NCBI RefSeq assembly: GCF_035083965.1
Contig: NC_089723.1
Coordinates: 30,197,193 to 30,261,192 of the forward strand
DNA from: Branchiostoma lanceolatum
Lineage: Eukaryota > Chordata > Leptocardii > Amphioxiformes > Branchiostomatidae
Direction of reading: 5' to 3'
DNA: 64,000 nt
Shown here: piece after piece, positions 23,549 to 35,969 of the stretch
Numbering within the stretch: position 1 is the first letter of the stretch
How the letters are laid out: every line of letters starts with the position of its first letter
The notes under the pieces: generated by a model
Databases searched by the model: none
Told to the model about the DNA's origin: nothing
Seen by the model: the letters and a program-made list of their open reading frames with translations, nothing else
Position numbers and translations under genes: made by a program

Positions 23549-25560
23549 AAAAGATCATTGGAATCTTTGGTTGCAATGTTTAACCAGACCATAACGTTGC
23601 TAATGTTATCTTGTACTTGTATCACGAAGCATAAATCTTTTAACATTCTGCATGGTGTGCTCGCAAGGTAAAACTAAATGGTAACTTTCAATCATAATAA
23701 TGCCGGTCTAATCTATTGTTTCTGTAAACCAGTCATGTACGGGGACTAAGGTACGGTGATACCGTGATATGATATACGTATGGAACAGTGTGCATATGCA
23801 TCAGTAATTAGTGAAGTTAGCTACCGTTTAAACTATCACTACCGTCATAAGAGTCAAGATTTCCACTAACAGATCAGACATATGTCCAACATGTACTGTG
23901 ATATCAGACAGAAGAGTGTTGTTTGGAACTCCGTTTAACAATAACGTCAATTAAAACATAACGTACCTTCAGTTGTAAATTGACAATCTTTTTTGCTTTT
24001 CTTAATAGTCATGATTACAATTCATTGTGTATTTGCATTTGTATTTGTATTCATTGACAATGAAGACGAGTCATTACACGCGGTCAGCCTATGTGAGAAA
24101 GCAAGTAAAAAAGTTGTAAAAAACAGAAAACTTTCTATTGAAAAGTTGCTATTTGCCATCAGAGTTGTAGAACAAGCACTGAATGGTGGTTGCTAAGAGA
24201 CAGGCACCTATAAATATTGGAAAATCATGTGATCTGAAGAGTCACATCCCCTCTAGTATACAGCCCTAAAGTATAGGGTGGCCCCTTTGCAGTGGGTATA
24301 CATCTCGCTCTCAATTCCCAAGGGAGCAATTAATTCAGTTCATCTTTTGGAAATGATATCACATCCCCCCAGTGTATCATTTAGGGGGGGGGGGGTAATC
24401 TTTCCCCATCCCCCTTCTTTTGTTAACCAGAATGGCAGACGTCATTTCTTGAAAATTTTGGTCCATTTGGGAGACTTTTGGGCTAGAAGGAACAGGTAGG
24501 GTCTAAGCTCTCCCATTTTGGTCAAAATTTGTACGTTTCAGTAGTTTAGTTGGCGTAAGGAGATATCTTAGTGGTTTAGTTTCATATGCCCTGAGTGGAC
24601 TGTTCCAGCCTGGAAGTAGGTCGAAGTTGAGGTTTGTTTTCTTCTGTCAGCTGTCCCGAGCGATCGAGCTGGTCAATTATCTGTTTTCTTTGCATGCTTC
24701 TAAAGTAGACAGTTGTGACTTTCTGGTGCATAAGAATGTTTGGGGCTTCCAATGTCAGTATTTACTTTTCTGAGCCCTTGTTTCAGTGCATTAAAGCATG
24801 GCTTCCTGACTGTGGTATCTGCACTACAGGCCTTTTGACGTGAAGGTCTGATCTAGCTGACACCCATTCAATTCCTGCTGGTAAGCTACTTGCCTGAATG
24901 TTTTGGTTTAGAAAACTCTAAATTCATGTAACTTCAACAATCAGCAAACTAACAAATTGGTTGATTCGTGCACTACACAGTAAGGTAAATAATATCACAG
25001 AGCTGCTACATTTTCAACAAAATGATGATGAACTAATGGATACTGAGAATCGGCAGGGTACAAACTCGGGTAGCGTGTTAACTCTGGGAGCAGGGCATAC
25101 TAGTATGTTGTATCCCGGCCGACAGAATTAGTGTCTCCTTACGCTGACTGGCTGCCTGGTATTCAGTCTAGAAAGTGCATCGAGAAGTATTGACAGGCCT
25201 AGGGATGATATTTCTGCACAGGTATAAGTGATTATAATGAATCGTGTTATGATACAGACACAAGGAAGAAATGGTACAGAACCGACAAACAACCGACAAG
25301 AGACAAAGAAATATGTTGGACACTAGTGTGAAATCAGTAGGAAGCGCCTGAGGAAATACCAGTTTTGTTTAATGATGCTTGAACTAGTTTCGTGCCTATT
25401 GATAGACACCCTGCAATTTGAATGACATGAAGAGAAACAAGTGCTTTGGAAAAAAGCTGGCATTTTGCCCGGGTTTGTGTTTGTGTGAAAGATTTTCTGC
25501 AGTTATTGTCTAAAATCTGCCGAAGAAAGTCAGTCAAGGGCTGTGAATTTGACTTACGAA
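23549..25560. other. Gene-free stretch
   Basis: This holds the 3' flank of the HNMT-like gene and intergenic DNA. A 67-codon frame at 23993-24196 has a hydrophobic start but no recognisable family, so I do not call it. A G-run of about 12 bp lies near 24385. Confidence 0.45.
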
Positions 25561-25562
25561 AT

Positions 25563-25800
25563 CAGTAGTAGTAGTAGTAGTAGTAGTATCCAGTATTTTG
25601 ATTAAACTGCTGCCGGGGTCCCTGACACAGGGGTGGGCAGCAGCCGGCTAGTCGTCACACCCCTCTTCCATGCAGCTCTGTCCAGGGGGCTAACGCTGGT
25701 CAGGCCGCACACCTTCATGTCCTTCCTGACACACTCCATCCACGATTTCCTAGGTCTACCACGACCTTTGCTGCCTGGCAACTGTATTTTTTGTTTGTTT
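25563..25800 (-). mobile_element. LINE 3' end (ORF2 C-terminus) with (TAG)n tail
   Basis: On the minus strand the frame at about 25790-25602 reads KGRGRPRKSWMECVRKDMKV, then CGLTSVSPLDRAAWKRGV. This R-x-RPRKSW-x-CV-x-KD...DRAAW-R block is typical of the extreme C-terminus of non-LTR retrotransposon reverse-transcriptase proteins. It is followed by a short 3' UTR and an AGT trinucleotide tail (plus 25563-25590). The element is heavily 5'-truncated. Confidence 0.75.
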
Positions 25801-25824
25801 AAGGTAAACCCGACAGACCTAGCT

Positions 25825-25920
25825 GTCCTCTTGTTTTTCCATATGTACAGGTCTCTTGTTTTCCCACATGTACAGGTCTCTTGTTTTTCCACATGTACAG
25901 GTCTCTTGTTTTCCACATTT
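25825..25920. repeat. Minisatellite, ~25 bp unit, 3.5 copies
   Basis: ACATGTACAGGTCTCTTGTT recurs about every 25 bp with T-run length variation, directly next to the LINE fragment. Confidence 0.85.
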
Positions 25921-26031
25921 TTGATATGTTTTCTCTATAAAAGTTTGTAAAAATTACTGCTTTCAACTTACAACACTGCAATATCAAACCTTTGTGGCCC
26001 ATATAAAATCAACATACTCATATTTTTTCAT

Positions 26032-26262
26032 GACCTGTTATAACATATATCAGCACACTAGACACATATAATAGGCCTGTACCACCAGATGATTTTTAAC
26101 CCTATCTAGACTGGACTCATTCACCCCACCCCCCCTCATAACTTCCAAACGGCATGGTGTATGATCGAATCTGCAGGGGGTGATACGCATGTAAATATTA
26201 ATCACTCTCCATAATAAGCCCTGATTATTTGGCGAAGATAATGTTTTCGTGGAACTCTAGTT
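26032..26262 (+). repeat. Interspersed repeat (family B), copy 2
   Basis: Same-orientation match to 16780-17005. This copy keeps TTAACCCTATCTAGACTGG at 26098, where copy 1 has a variant. Confidence 0.85.
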
Positions 26263-26642
26263 TAATTTCATACATAAAACGTAACGACAGTTTGGCTTAT
26301 AACATAAGATGATAAAGAATATACTGTATTAACTTGTCAAAGAATGCTGCCAAACTTTTCTAATGAAAGTCAATTCAATTGCAAAGTTAAATCTTCATTG
26401 GAAAATAATTGATTATAAATGAAATGTGGACACCTAGGGCAATACTTCCTGCTTCTTTTTTTGCTGTTGATTTGGATGTGTTAATTTATATATCTATGAA
26501 CTGAGGCTAAAATAACACTTGACTTTCTAAATATTTTCCCCCCAAAATGACTAGTTCAAAGTACAAATGCATTACAAATGTGAAAAAAAAAACCTAGCTG
26601 TTTGTCTGCCGAAGCACGCCCAGGCGTCGGCATGGCGTCGAT

Positions 26643-26892
26643 TATCCTGGGAGTCCAGACACCGTATATCGGCGAGCCACCGAGCACCGCACGCCAAAGC
26701 TTTCCCGGCCCACCCTCCCGCTGCCCCCGAAGACCGACCCCGCCCCGTATTTGGCTAGCGGAGCTTGGGTTTACAGCGGAGAGTGGGGCGGGGTCGATCT
26801 TCGGGGGCAGCGGGAGGGTGGGCAGTTAAAGCTTAGGCGCGCGTGCGGTGCTCGGTGGCGCGCCGATATACGGTGTCTGGACTCCCAGTGTA
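26643..26892. mobile_element. 250-bp hairpin MITE with 9-bp target duplication
   Basis: GGCGTCGAT occurs on both sides (26634-26642 and 26893-26901). Ends read TATCCTGGGAGTCCAGACAC inward and the inverse GTGTCTGGACTCCCAGTGTA. The arms stay complementary for about 100 bp (ACCGTATATCGGC, CACCGAGCACCGCACG, CCACCCTCCCGCTGCC) around a ~45 bp loop. A 9-bp duplication suggests Mutator-like; hAT elements give 8 bp. It is inserted in a CpG-rich repeat. Confidence 0.85.
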
Positions 26893-27930
26893 GGCGTCGA
26901 TAGGCTTACCGACGGTTGGGTGAAACTCGGACGGCGTTCGCCCGAGTTTCGGCCAATTTCCGTTTGGTGGAAATCGTAGCATTTACGTTAAGTAGACGGG
27001 TCCGTTGATTTTGTGGCTCCTGTGGTAGGATTTGAGTTTGTCTAGTACTCTATCCGAAGCGACCCATGGCGAAACCCCATTAGAAGGTTAAGGTATGGGC
27101 AAAAAGTCCGGAGTGTCGCCGGATGGGTCACTGAACGGTCTCGTGACAAAAAAGAACGAGGGCGGGTGGGTGGGTGCTAGCTTCGCCGAACTTCCTTTAC
27201 CTTACCCCACAAGGCTCATTCACAGCGCCCACCTAAGTTACCCGACTTATTCGAACGGATACGACTAATTCTGACGACGGTACATATAAGATCCCTCCTC
27301 AGCACCTGGAACTAGCCAACTCGACCTCCAAACAGGCTAGGAACGAAAACCAACCACCCCTGAGTCCCCCCCCCGAGCCCCCCCCCCCGGCCTACGAGTC
27401 TCTCCTTCTCTATTGCTCCCCGTCCCCCACCGTTCGACCACACCGTCGTAGCTCGACAAGACAGAGAATACGCGTTCTGAAGCTTAAATACGGTTCTGTG
27501 GACAGGTGATAGAGTACAGGTGGTTAGTGAGGTCACGTGGGCTGCTTCCGACCAGGTGTCGCCTCTTAATGACGCGAAACCCGGTCAGAAGCGCCCAAGT
27601 GTCTCACTTTGAATATTACAAAATTCTTGTTTATGTTATTATTTTCACTGTGCCCGTCCACTCTACTCATGCCCGACATATTTCCCACAACTCAGAAATC
27701 AAATTTGTTCCAAATATTGGCTTTTTACCAGGTTAGTAGGTTATGACTCCGCTCGTGTCCAAGAGATGGTATGATCTCATGGGGGATTTATAATTAATAG
27801 TGTTCGTCGCCCGAGCCAAGTCCAATTTGTGACGGAGCAGACTTTTAGCGAAAAAAATACGGTCGACGCACGCTCGGGCGATCTACAAATTCAGCCGACG
27901 TTCGCATGAATTGCGACACCGGCATAAGGA
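26893..27930 (-). repeat. CpG-rich interspersed element, copy 2 and GC-rich flank
   Basis: 27605-27925 is the inverted counterpart of 14787-15115. The part from 26893 to 27600 is GC-rich and contains poly-C runs near 27366 and 27380. It has no frame I recognise, and I looked for rRNA-like sequence without finding it. Confidence 0.55.
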
Positions 27931-27954
27931 AGATTTTTACAGTGTGACGGGGAC

Positions 27955-29705
27955 GGCCCCCTCTCATTGAGCTGCGGTATTGTGGCGGTAGCGTGCGGTA
28001 GCGTGGAAATGGCTACCGCCGCAGTGCCGTGCACAGACCTCGGCGTACCGTCATAGTGACGTCCCAGTGCCGTACCAGTGCCGGTCCACACCGCCAGCGT
28101 GCCGGTTGAAATGGCGATTTTTTTTCAAAATTTGAAAAAAAAACGCAAGTGGCAAAATGCCGCGCGCTCGCCAGGAGCTTGCCGGGAGCTCACCGCGCGC
28201 GCTATTGTGTAAAAAGTGATATGTCAGTTTCAAGGTTATACGTGTATTCTATAACATGTTACCTTTGTTGCACCAAGTGTCATGAGTGAAAATCTTTTTA
28301 TCACTTGAAATCAATTTTTGATGCATCTTTTTTATAATTTTGCATTGTATTTTGATCCGTTGACAGCACTACGATGTCTGATTGATTGAAAGCACTACCA
28401 TCAAACTGCAATCGGTCCATTTCCCTAGCTATTGATCTATTTAAGAGTTTGGTTTAACCTAATTTACTGCATTGTAGTGAGCTTGAGGATTGTAGCTGTA
28501 GATCGTCTGATATTTCCATTGGGATATTGCTTAATCCTACTGAAAATTAGATCTCTGCATTGTAAATTTATTCCAGTGCGGAAGTTGATAGACTAGTCGC
28601 TCAGGAAAGGAATCAGACCACTCGTCTACATGTATTCGCCCTGCTCTTGTGCCATTCAAGAAATACAGTGATAAACTGAACTTGATATACCAGTCAGGCA
28701 CTGTATCGCAAATTTTACTCCGCCGTAAGGGGTGAATTGGAAGAATTCCTATTGATCGTTGATAGTCAAACACAGTTGATTAGATACTCTCGCTAAGATT
28801 AGATAATTTACCTACTAACAGGATTATTAAAAAAGCATACGACACTTCATCATTCGAAGAAGAAAATGACTGGGCTACTCACGTTCGGGACATACTATGT
28901 AGATATGTTTGGCTTAGCCCTGCAGCCAATACCAACCGTTTTGGATATACATTTAAAGAAAGTGTGAAACTCACGTTTCTCCTTGGCTGAAGGGAACCAC
29001 TTAGAAATATTAGTAAACTCCACACATATTATAAAATCAAAAATCACTTTGGTAGGGAAGACTATATCACATCAAATCATGATAAACCAATAAGCATAAC
29101 TACACGGAGAATCAGCGCAGGTTGTCTAGAAGTTGAAAAGGATCGACACCACAACACACCAGGCACTCACAGATTGTGTCCCACATGTGATGAAAATATT
29201 GAATATAAATTTCAATTTGTAATGGCCATGGCCTGTCCCACTTATGACAAAGAGACAGATGCGCCGTTACAAAGTTTTACTACTAAGACAAACTTCACCC
29301 TATCTGGTACACAGAACGATATATCCCATGTATTGTTGCCATGTTCAACTCCTATACCACCTACATATTAGGTCAATTCCATTATACTTCATCCTAAAAG
29401 CGAGGGAAAAAATCACCCATACATGGCTTTATTGTAATTCATACACTGTTATCGATAATGTTTTGTACTTATAATTGTAGGATAGGTTAGCCTTGCAGTA
29501 TTGTTGATTTAGTGCCATATTTTGTACCATATACGATTGTCGAAAAATAAAATTCATTCAATAACTTGCTCATCTGGGCTTCAAACGCAAATGCGCCGCA
29601 CGTCAGTGAGAGTGCAAATGAAAATTGGTGAAAGAAACGCGACGGTGCCGTAAAAATCTGCCGTGGCAGTGCCGCCGCAGTGTCGGAGCCCAGTGAGAGG
29701 GGGCC
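27955..29705. mobile_element. DNA element with GGCCCCCTCTCA inverted ends
   Basis: GGCCCCCTCTCATTGAGCT at 27955 is mirrored by AGCCCAGTGAGAGGGGGCC ending at 29705. Both subterminal regions carry CAGTGCCG and GCGGTA-type words. No transposase is recognised, and the interior contains a LINE fragment (28850-29270). The ends match no superfamily that I can name with confidence. Confidence 0.65.
28850..29270 (+). mobile_element. LINE ORF2 C-terminal fragment inside the GGCCCCC element
   Basis: Frames on the plus strand read DWATHVRDILCRYVW and, after an in-frame stop, RRISAGCLEVEKDRHH, then RLCPTCDENIEYKFQFVM and ACPTYDKE. This R-x-S-x-x-L-x-x-E-x-x-R-H ... C-x2-C ... H/Q-F ... CP-Y order is the zinc-binding region after the reverse transcriptase in many non-LTR elements. 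It is decayed, and no intact RT is visible upstream. Confidence 0.6.
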
Positions 29706-29911
29706 TTTAGGGACATGTTTACAGTCTATGGGATATATCAATTTCATCATGTCCACCTGTTCTCCCATGGAAACCATCATCAGACACAATCCATCTTACC
29801 CGAGGGGTCATGACAAATTCATATCGAAAACAGTCTACATTCAACACAAAGAGTAAGGAAAGTCAATCTGATCAACCATATATCTGTTGTTACTTATTAC
29901 TTATTAGCCTT

Positions 29912-29917
29912 TTTATT
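29912..29917 (-). promoter_or_regulatory. Candidate polyadenylation signal of the kelch gene
   Basis: AATAAA on the minus strand, about 100 nt after the kelch-gene stop at 30019. Confidence 0.4.
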
Positions 29918-30018
29918 GCCCTAAACAATGACACCACATATTTGCCATGATCCTACGTTCTAAGGTTGAACACCAGAGGTGGATAGGGCCCTCTTTAAAA
30001 GACGAAACAATGGCTATT

Positions 30019-33000
30019 TTACACCTCAGACGGGTTATCCGGAGCAGAAGATGTGTCTTCGTCGTCCGGAGCAGCCGATATGTCTAGGCCGTCCGGAACA
30101 ACTGATGTGCCTTGGTCGTTCTGACCAGTCGATATGTTTTGGTCGTCCGGTGCAACCGATGTGTCCAGGTCGTTCGGAGCAGCCGATGTGTCTTGGTCGT
30201 TCGGAGCAGCCGATATGCCTTGGTCGTCCGGAGCGGCAGTCGGTATGCCATGGTCATTCTGAGTAGAAGTGCCTTGAATGTCAGGATCCGGAGTAGGCAA
30301 CGAGTCTTGGTCGTCCGGAGCTGCCGTTGTGTGTTGGTCGTCCGGAGCGGAAGTCGGTGTGTCTTGGTTGCTCTGAGTAGTTGAAGTGTCTTGGTAATCC
30401 GAATCCGGAATAGCCAATGCGTCTTCGTAGTCCGAAGTAGTCGATGTGTCTTGGTCGTCCGGATCACCGAAGCGCCTCAGGTCTCGACAGAACCACCCAA
30501 TGACTGTTTTCCTAGCCACCACCAGGCAGTGCCCGAGCAGACCAAACGGAAGATGCGCCGTGCGTCGCCGATCTCTTTCCCATTTCACCTTCTTCTCAAG
30601 GGCAGCATCGTTGGAACAGAACAAAAAAAGCACTGGTTGGATGATAAACTTTTCAAAGCTTAAATATACAGATAGAAAACATGTGCTTGCAAAAAAACTG
30701 GGTCTTGAAGTCACGGCAGTATAGCAAAGGTCTTTGATTATTGTTAAAAACTTCATAACAACAAAACGACAATTTTACCTTTTCCCATCCTTTTCTCTCG
30801 AAGATGTACCGGTGAATCATGTCGTGCGGTTCTCCGGCCGGTGCTCCGGAGAGCATCCGGATAGTCCGGTACTCCGGCTCCACGGTGAACTCCGAACTAT
30901 GAAACAAGTAAGACAGATTATGCAAATTTGTTTATTTGCGTTCAAAGTAGACTATCATCCAAAATCTGGTACGGCATTATATGTACATTATACACGTTGA
31001 AATGACATGCGGGGAGGGGGATTATATGCCCTCAGCCCCTGAGTCGTCGTCAAAAAATTAAACTACTTCATGTACACGTGTACTCTCTAATAGCACAGAA
31101 GTAGAAGAACATTTGGTGGCGGTTATGATAATAGTTTTATCCGTTACTCACCTTGGAAATGATTGAGAGCTCAGGACGCGCAAACCATCGGATTCCGAAC
31201 GAACATCATACTGATACAGTTGCCAGTAGTAGAACTCGCTCCCTATGTACAGCACCCCGTCCAGCTCAAAGGCCAGGAGAGGCGTGTCGCACTGGGTAGC
31301 GGTCTGCTCGGAGGTCCACGAGTCCGTGGCCGGGTCGTAGCACTGCAACACCAGCGTCTTATGTTCGCGAGGGGATATGCCCCTGAAGGCGGGACGCTGC
31401 TCTTTTCTCAGACACAGAACCACAAGCTTCCCCTCAATAGCCTTGATCAAGGACAGACGGGACACGGGTTGGGGTGACGACCTACACGGAGACCAACAGC
31501 CATTTGCAATGTCATAACAATCCGCTGTGTAGTGCTGTTCTATAGTGTGCCCGCCAAGCACGTAGAGTTTGTTGTCCACAACGATGGACTGGTGACCTCG
31601 CCGCGCACGTGGCATGTCTTCTAGCCGAGTCCACGTGTCCGAGACGAAGTCATAGCAAAACATCTCTGAGGTCCCCATGTCTTGGCTATTTCCTATTTTC
31701 GCCATTCCGCCTAAAAAAGTGTATGGAATGAATGTTTCAGTCAAAACTATATCAAGAATACGGCCAAGCAGGCAAGCTAAGGCGATTTCATTGTCAGAAA
31801 GACTACTTATCTTAAACGTAAGCATGCAAAACAAAATAAAAATGCAAATATTTGACGGACATGCAGCCACTCTGTCATTGGTTGAACCGCTTATTGCTAC
31901 GCTTTCATTGGTTGAACTGCCAATTATAATGGACAGTCCAAGTAAAGCCCGACCTTACCTGTTACATACAGCCTTCCCTTGTGCAGTACCGTGCTGATGT
32001 ATCCCATGGCAGCGGTAGGCAGGTCTGTGGACTTGTAGAACTCTCCGCTGTCCAAGTCGTAGCACAGAATCGACCCCAGTGGTGACGAAGCTCGGGTAAT
32101 CTTTTCCTCGTCCTCCGAAAATCTACAAACAAAAAGTAACAAGAAATCGAAGATAGAAGTTTTTGATTACCTATTACATGTAGTTATAGCAATCCATCAA
32201 CAGGATCTTGACTTACGGGCGCGAACACACACACACACACACACAACCAAACCAATACCTCAGGTTTTCTTCTACTGCCCACCCTCCAACCACAATGAGG
32301 ACGTCCGGGGACATCTTTTCTCTCAGATATACTTGTGAGAAGTCGTCACAGTTGTCTCCGCCTACCGAGTCGTGCTGCTGTTGTCTCGCTGCCCTGATCT
32401 TCACCTGACATTCTTCCAAGTCGCGCACGGCTGCATGTCCGGCTAACTTCGCTAGGAGACTCTCTTTCACCTGCGTGAGACGAAGGCAGTCCAGAATTCT
32501 CGGCAAGTGGGCAACGCGTTTGTTCACATCATTATTCAACCAACGCAACGCAACTTTGAAGGCGTCGTCTTCCGACTTGACGACGAGTTTCTTGTCCGAA
32601 ATGTAGTCAATGAAAAGGTCCGCCGGAAGCTCGAGCATTTCTTTGGAGTTGAGAACCTTCTGGAAAACCTCCAGCGCCATGGAAACGGCTCGTTCTTTAA
32701 GCCTCGTGCACGAGTAGACGTCGGCGATACACAGAACCTTCAAACAGTTGGCAGCCTCGAGATTTTGCAAAAAGACCTCTTCACAATCTGCTACCACCCT
32801 GTCGAATTGAAACATGGTGGCAGCCGCAAGGATGTCCTGAAATCAAAGCGAAAAATGATCGGTAAAATTGCTCACTGATCTTCACTTAGTACTGATAGTC
32901 GAAAATCAGTCCAAATTCTTGTGTTAGAAATTCAACTTCACTTTGATACAGAATGTTTACTGATCTGATTGGACGTAAGTTGTCAAATTCCTTTAAAGGA

Positions 33001-34274
33001 AGCCTTGTTTCATGCCCATAGTCACTTGTTCATTGGGTGACGTGTCCGAAGCCATTGGGTCATTCATCCTGATGACGGTCGACAGTATAGCACAACATTC
33101 ACGGTACTAACAATGAGTCCACATTCGTATACATGCGATTCGAGTATCTCCAAGAACAATAACCTACCTACCTGTGCGTCGTCTGTCGTAACAGTTATCT
33201 TGCCTGTGTACAGATAGTTCAGAAGCTTGTCAAACACGTGTACGCTGACTCCCTCTAGTTGCACGGTGTCTTCCTTGGTGTGGGCAAACATGGCTTTGAA
33301 GTAACTGTTCCATGCAAGTACCGCGCGGTGGCACGGGAACTCCTCCTCCCCCACCTGTCAATCATGATGACGTCATTTGTGTACATTTCATAAACAGCCA
33401 AGTAAAACTCATGAATTTATCTTCAAGCAGATTTGTACAGAAAAATTGTACATTTTTAGTGCTTTGTTGCTTTTTGTGTTGTTGCGCGTCAGAAAAATGA
33501 CACAGTTATAAAACATAACGATTTTCCTTTCTAACATCTGCTTGAAAATGATTCAATCACCGAATGACACAATTACAAAGATCAGCCACAACCCACCACC
33601 TCCCACACCACACACGCTTATATGTCACGTAAGTTGCTCGTTTCAACGGTCTAGTAAATGTCAAAGTCATTAACAAGCATCACTTGAGCTATCTACATAC
33701 CAAAAAGCATATGATCTGTCTTGAGTCTAATTCAAAGTCTGAAACAAAATCAGCCCCAGCAGTTTAAAAACATTCCAGTGGGCCACTCTCTTACTTTCTG
33801 CCCAAAGAGCTTAGATGTTTTATCTGCCACTAAAAAACTAGCATGTCCAGAACACGAGACATCAAAACCGGAGTTCCGCTGCAGTACCATAGAAAGTCGC
33901 AAGGGGACCCATTATCTTGAACTTGACCTTCGTTTTTCCGACACCTACCCACCTACCCATTATCAACTTCTCGAGTTTTACTGTCCACTCACAGACAGAC
34001 ACGTAAACCGCACAGACAAAAATTATGACCTTCTTGGCGAAGGTATAATGACTGTTATACCCACCCTTAGCACGATGTCAGTAAACTCCCTGGTCTGGCG
34101 CTGCCGGTTCAAATGTTCGAAGCCGCTTTCTCCGTGGAAGCGGTTCTGAAAGTCGACCACCCTGTCCTCGTCTGACGTCTCCTTTTCGTCCGGGTCGGTT
34201 GGCAGAAGTTGTTCCTCAGACTGTTCTGACTCCACTCGGTACTCCTGCTGCTCGTATCGTTCATACCAAGCCAT
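30019..34274 (-). CDS. BTB-BACK-Kelch protein with repetitive acidic C-terminal tail
   Basis: Seven exons: 34274-34065, 33354-33172, 32836-32259, 32122-31959, 31710-31152, 30896-30779 and 30594-30019. Phases agree throughout, giving about 795 residues. An acidic N-terminus is followed by the BTB domain (FTDIVLRVGEEEFPCHRAVL, AWNSYFKAMF, LLNYLYTGKI). BACK follows (ENL-type helices, YSCTRLKERA, ALRWLNNDV), then about six degenerate kelch repeats (VLIVVGGW, RLYVTGG, KLYVLGG, VLYIGSEFYYW). Such proteins are substrate adaptors of cullin-3 E3 ligases: BTB binds CUL3 and the kelch propeller binds substrate. Typical KLHL proteins are near 600 residues. The last exon here adds about 190, mostly 9-residue repeats of the type PDDQDTSAA. 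Which vertebrate KLHL is closest is not clear. The gene is divergent from GKAP1. Confidence 0.88.
30022..30470 (-). repeat. Coding minisatellite of the kelch-gene tail (~27 bp unit)
   Basis: About fifteen degenerate units encode PDDQDTSAA-like nonapeptides, from PDDQDTSTTSDYED at the N-terminal side to PDDEDTSSAPDNPSEV at the stop. On the plus strand the repeat shows as TGGTCGTCCGGAGCAGCCGA. The repeat stays open over its whole length in the kelch frame. Confidence 0.85.
33740..34030 (-). repeat. Family A repeat piece in kelch intron 1
   Basis: GTACCATAGAA, AAGGGGACCCATTATCTTGA, ACTTGACCTTCGTTTTTCC and CACCTACCCACCTACC follow the inverted family A order, ending next to AGACAGACACGTAAAC. It is a diverged copy. 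Confidence 0.55.
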
Positions 34275-35969
34275 TTTTACTGAAGATGAATTAGATGAAT
34301 TATGAAATACAGAATGACGGAGGCTATTGACAGGATGTTAGGATGTTCCTGTCAATAAGAACTTTTTGGCACTATTGACAGGATGTTCCTTGTGAATAAC
34401 ACCTAATGATCCTGTCAACCCTAACCATAATCCTGTAAAAAAGTGCAAAGAGAAAACATGTTTACATTCCTGAGCAAGAATAATTGACTAGAATTATTTA
34501 GAAAATGGATGTTGAAAAAAGATCATTTTTGCACTATTGTCAGGAACACCATATCTATATCAATAGCAATGCCCATACAGAATAACTGATCATGAAAATC
34601 ATGCTGGCTGTTATTGCAACGTGTAAAATCCGTTCGTATTAACAAGGTCACGACAGTAATTAATCTATCGTTATTTATGGTAGCATAACTTACGGTAAGT
34701 CCGACTTATACAAGAGTTTAAAAGGCACTAGAGACTCGCTTTGTGTGTTTCACGGAATCTTACTGTATAACACGAAATCAAAGTGGCCAACAAACCTTTC
34801 TGTGACACTAAATACACCGACGATACCTTTAGCGAACAGGTGTGTTGTGTGCCCTACAAATCACCTTACGGTCGTTTCACCTTTGACCCTTATCCCCCCT
34901 TAGGGTCAGGCAGGAAAGCATCGAAACTAACTCGCATTGTACACCTTTTGGCAATGTTTCTATACCATCAATAGCCGCTGCCATGTCGTTATCGAAATTA
35001 TGCGTTAGATATTTTGCATTCTATATTTGGAGTTAACGTTCCTTTTGGGCGTTGTGAGTGAAAAGTTGTCCTAAGTTACGGTAAGTTATCTTTTTTTTTT
35101 TTGCAGTGTAATAAAGTTGCCCACTGATGCGGTTAAACGGTGAGGTCCAGGGTAAAACTAAAAGATAGATAGCAGCTTTTAAGGAGGTTAAAGTTCTGTT
35201 AACGTTATTATCATTGCAGCTACCCTTATTCACAGTGGTGCATAACTATACTTAGTAATTGTACTGAATTCAAGGCAAATTTATATAATCACTATTCGTA
35301 GACTAAACAATTTTGCCGACTACAGTATAATTTCACTGAACAATTCATTCATTTACAGTGCATCGACTCGTGCGCTTTATCTTAGGGATATATTCAACCA
35401 TTTTATTGGTATAATCTTTATTCTAATATTATAATTAATAACCTTATGAGTAAAATTGTTGGTTTATAACGTTATACTCCAAGTTAATTTCAAAATGCAT
35501 ACAAATGTAATTGCTTTTATCAAAAATGATAATAGAATTGCACTGTATTCAGTATATGATTTTGATTCAGAAAAATACAACAAAGAATATGTATTTCTTT
35601 AACTTTAATTCAAGCGTTGACACGTTTGCCCAAAGTTGTCTTATCAATCAGTCCAATATATCTTTTAGGGGAATGGGTGAAGAAACTTCTTCTGAACTCT
35701 TCCGTTTTGAAATAAACATGAGAAAAAAATAAGTTAAGTATTTGTGTCTGTAACTATTGTCGATAGGTTTGTGGTTTGTTCCCCTGGCTTATGGCTTATA
35801 CTTTTTCCTCAGTTGTCAGTCAAAAGTTGAAAACAAAAGTTGTGCAAACCGCATTACGTTTTCGACGAATCAGGTCGCTCTCGCGCCGTCTCGCTTTTTC
35901 TCGCTTACGGCGAGATTTCAGTTCGACTGGAACCTTTTGACTCGAGGTTCCATCAAAATATAAACGAGA
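34275..35969. promoter_or_regulatory. Divergent intergenic region, kelch gene / GKAP1
   Basis: 1.7 kb between two divergent start codons, expected to hold both promoters. At 34325-34400 TTGACAGGATGTT and ATGTTCCTGTCAATA form a short inverted-repeat cluster. No TATA box is evident at a sensible distance from either ATG. No other gene is seen. Confidence 0.4.

Noticed and set aside
23993-24196. 67-codon frame with hydrophobic start and acidic/basic tail
   Set aside because: No domain, no splice partners and no conserved context.
27000-27600. Possible rRNA fragment
   Set aside because: GC-rich with rRNA-like words such as GGAAGTTCGGC on the minus strand, but no run of conserved rRNA sequence could be followed.
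30112-30384. VVRSSRCVLVVR-type plus-strand and basic minus-strand repeat frames
   Set aside because: Out-of-frame readings of the coding minisatellite in the kelch gene tail.
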